NCBI GenBank assembly: GCA_002358975.1
Contig: DEPX01000226.1
Coordinates: forward strand, 1 to 7,129
Direction: 5' to 3'
Length of the DNA: 7,129 bases
Origin: Micrococcaceae bacterium UBA3381
GTDB taxonomy: Bacteria; Actinomycetota; Actinomycetes; Actinomycetales; Micrococcaceae
This document shows, piece by piece, positions 6,658-7,129 of the stretch. The notes under the pieces were generated by a model. It made no database searches and was not told where the DNA came from. It was given only the letters and a program-made list of their open reading frames with translations. The stretch's first letter is position 1. Each line of letters opens with the position of its first letter. A program made the position numbers and the translations under genes.

Positions 6658-6694
6658 AAAAAGCCGCCGAATTGCAAACGGCTCGGCGGCTTTT
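6658..6694. terminator. Bidirectional intrinsic terminator between the glmM operon and mscL
   Basis: A perfect inverted repeat has arms AAAAGCCGCCGA (6659-6670) and TCGGCGGCTTTT (6683-6694) around a 12-base loop. The GC-rich core is followed by TTTT on the + strand and by five T's on the - strand (AAAAA at 6658-6662). It lies 10 bases after the small gene's stop and 24 bases past the mscL stop, so it can end both convergent transcripts. Confidence 0.9.
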
Positions 6695-6718
6695 CGTCTG
6701 GGTCTATCTGTGGGGTTG

Positions 6719-7102
6719 TTAGGCTTTATTATCCTCTACTAGGGCATCGCGAATTTCCTGCAGCAGCGCAACCTCTTCGGTGGGTTCTTCTTCAGCATGT
6801 TTACCGCGCAGGGCAATGAGTTTATTCATTGGCATGACAATTGCGAAGTACACGGCAGCTGCGATTAGTAGGAAATTAACTATGGCTGTTAACAGCACGC
6901 CGAAGGCAAGCTCGTTACCGTTGAGTGTTATTTTGGCGAACTCATCAAAGTTTGGTGAACCTACAAGTGCCGAGATGAACGGCATAAGTACAGAGTCGGT
7001 CAGAGCGGTCACGACCTGGGTAAAAGCGGCACCGATAATAACTGCTACGGCAAGGTCCATCACATTGCCTTGCACCAGAAAGTCTCGAAATCCTTTAAAC
7101 AT
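6719..7102 (-). CDS. mscL: Large-conductance mechanosensitive channel
   Basis: A membrane channel that opens under high membrane tension and releases solutes during osmotic downshock. From the ATG at 7102 it has 127 residues, beginning MFKGFRDFLVQGN as family members do. The pore helix follows (DLAVAVIIGAAFTQVVTALTDSVLMP, about 16-41, with Val21 near the expected constriction). A short outer loop carries NFDEFAKITLNGNEL, then the second membrane helix runs at about 65-91. The cytoplasmic end has the charged stretch KHAEEEPTEE and the bundle helix VALLQEIRDALVED. An in-frame GTG at 7108 would add Met-Ser but is unlikely, because TATACT directly abuts it. Gln11 replaces the Arg common in the 'RGN' motif. 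The gene converges on the glmM operon across a shared terminator. Confidence 0.96.
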   Translation of the reverse strand: MFKGFRDFLVQGNVMDLAVAVIIGAAFTQVVTALTDSVLMPFISALVGSPNFDEFAKITLNGNELAFGVLLTAIVNFLLIAAAVYFAIVMPMNKLIALRGKHAEEEPTEEVALLQEIRDALVEDNKA

Positions 7103-7108
7103 GCTCAC

Positions 7109-7114
7109 AGTATA
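7109..7114 (-). promoter_or_regulatory. Probable -10 box of a leaderless mscL promoter
   Basis: TATACT on the - strand ends 6 bases before the ATG at 7102, so transcription should begin at the A of that ATG. No ribosome site is seen between or before them. The -35 region would fall at or beyond the window edge. Confidence 0.5.
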
Positions 7115-7129
7115 AAACGTATTGCTCGG

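Noticed and set aside
7106..7108. GTG as the start of mscL
   Set aside because: The -10 box directly abuts it, and the extra Met-Ser does not fit the family N-terminus; the ATG at 7102 is better.
1..7129. A novel defence, mobile or RNA-based system
   Set aside because: All large genes belong to well-known metabolic, transport or channel families, the gaps are short, and I saw no repeats, integrase, transposase, tRNA or CRISPR-like structure.

Overview
The window looks like ordinary chromosomal DNA from an actinobacterium, possibly a Micrococcales member of moderate GC (about half G+C by eye). Three things suggest this: the style of the GlmM, MscL and class I PPK2 proteins, two genes whose -10 boxes sit so close to the start codon that the mRNAs should be leaderless, and a substrate-binding/permease fusion without a lipobox. 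The genus cannot be fixed from the sequence alone. The window is densely packed; the longest gap between genes is about 160 bases.

Left part (1-1627, + strand): the last 64 codons of a hydantoinase B/5-oxoprolinase-type gene run in from the left edge. They overlap by ATGA the start of a class-3-like NAD(P)-dependent aldehyde dehydrogenase, so the two form a translationally coupled catabolic operon. Middle-left (1624-3860, - strand): a two-gene polar amino acid ABC importer. One protein carries the signal peptide, binding domain and permease; the other, overlapping it by 4 bases, is the ATPase. The importer and the aldehyde dehydrogenase converge and share the palindrome CTAG as both stop codons, leaving no room for a terminator. 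Importing an amino acid next to hydantoin/oxoproline-type catabolism would make metabolic sense, but that link is inference.

Centre (3861-4021): a divergent promoter region containing a perfect 6-3-6 palindrome just upstream of the importer gene. Right part (4022-6648, + strand): a class I polyphosphate kinase 2, then glmM (phosphoglucosamine mutase, cell-wall precursor synthesis) behind its own probable leaderless promoter, then a coupled small single-pass membrane protein of unknown function. A strong bidirectional terminator (6658-6694) separates this block from mscL (large-conductance mechanosensitive channel) on the - strand. The mscL start is best placed at the ATG at 7102, with an apparent leaderless promoter directly upstream.

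I see no mobile element, CRISPR array, RNA gene, phage gene or clearly novel system. The points most worth checking are the two leaderless promoters, the shared-stop convergent overlap, the palindromic candidate operator and the small membrane protein coupled to glmM.
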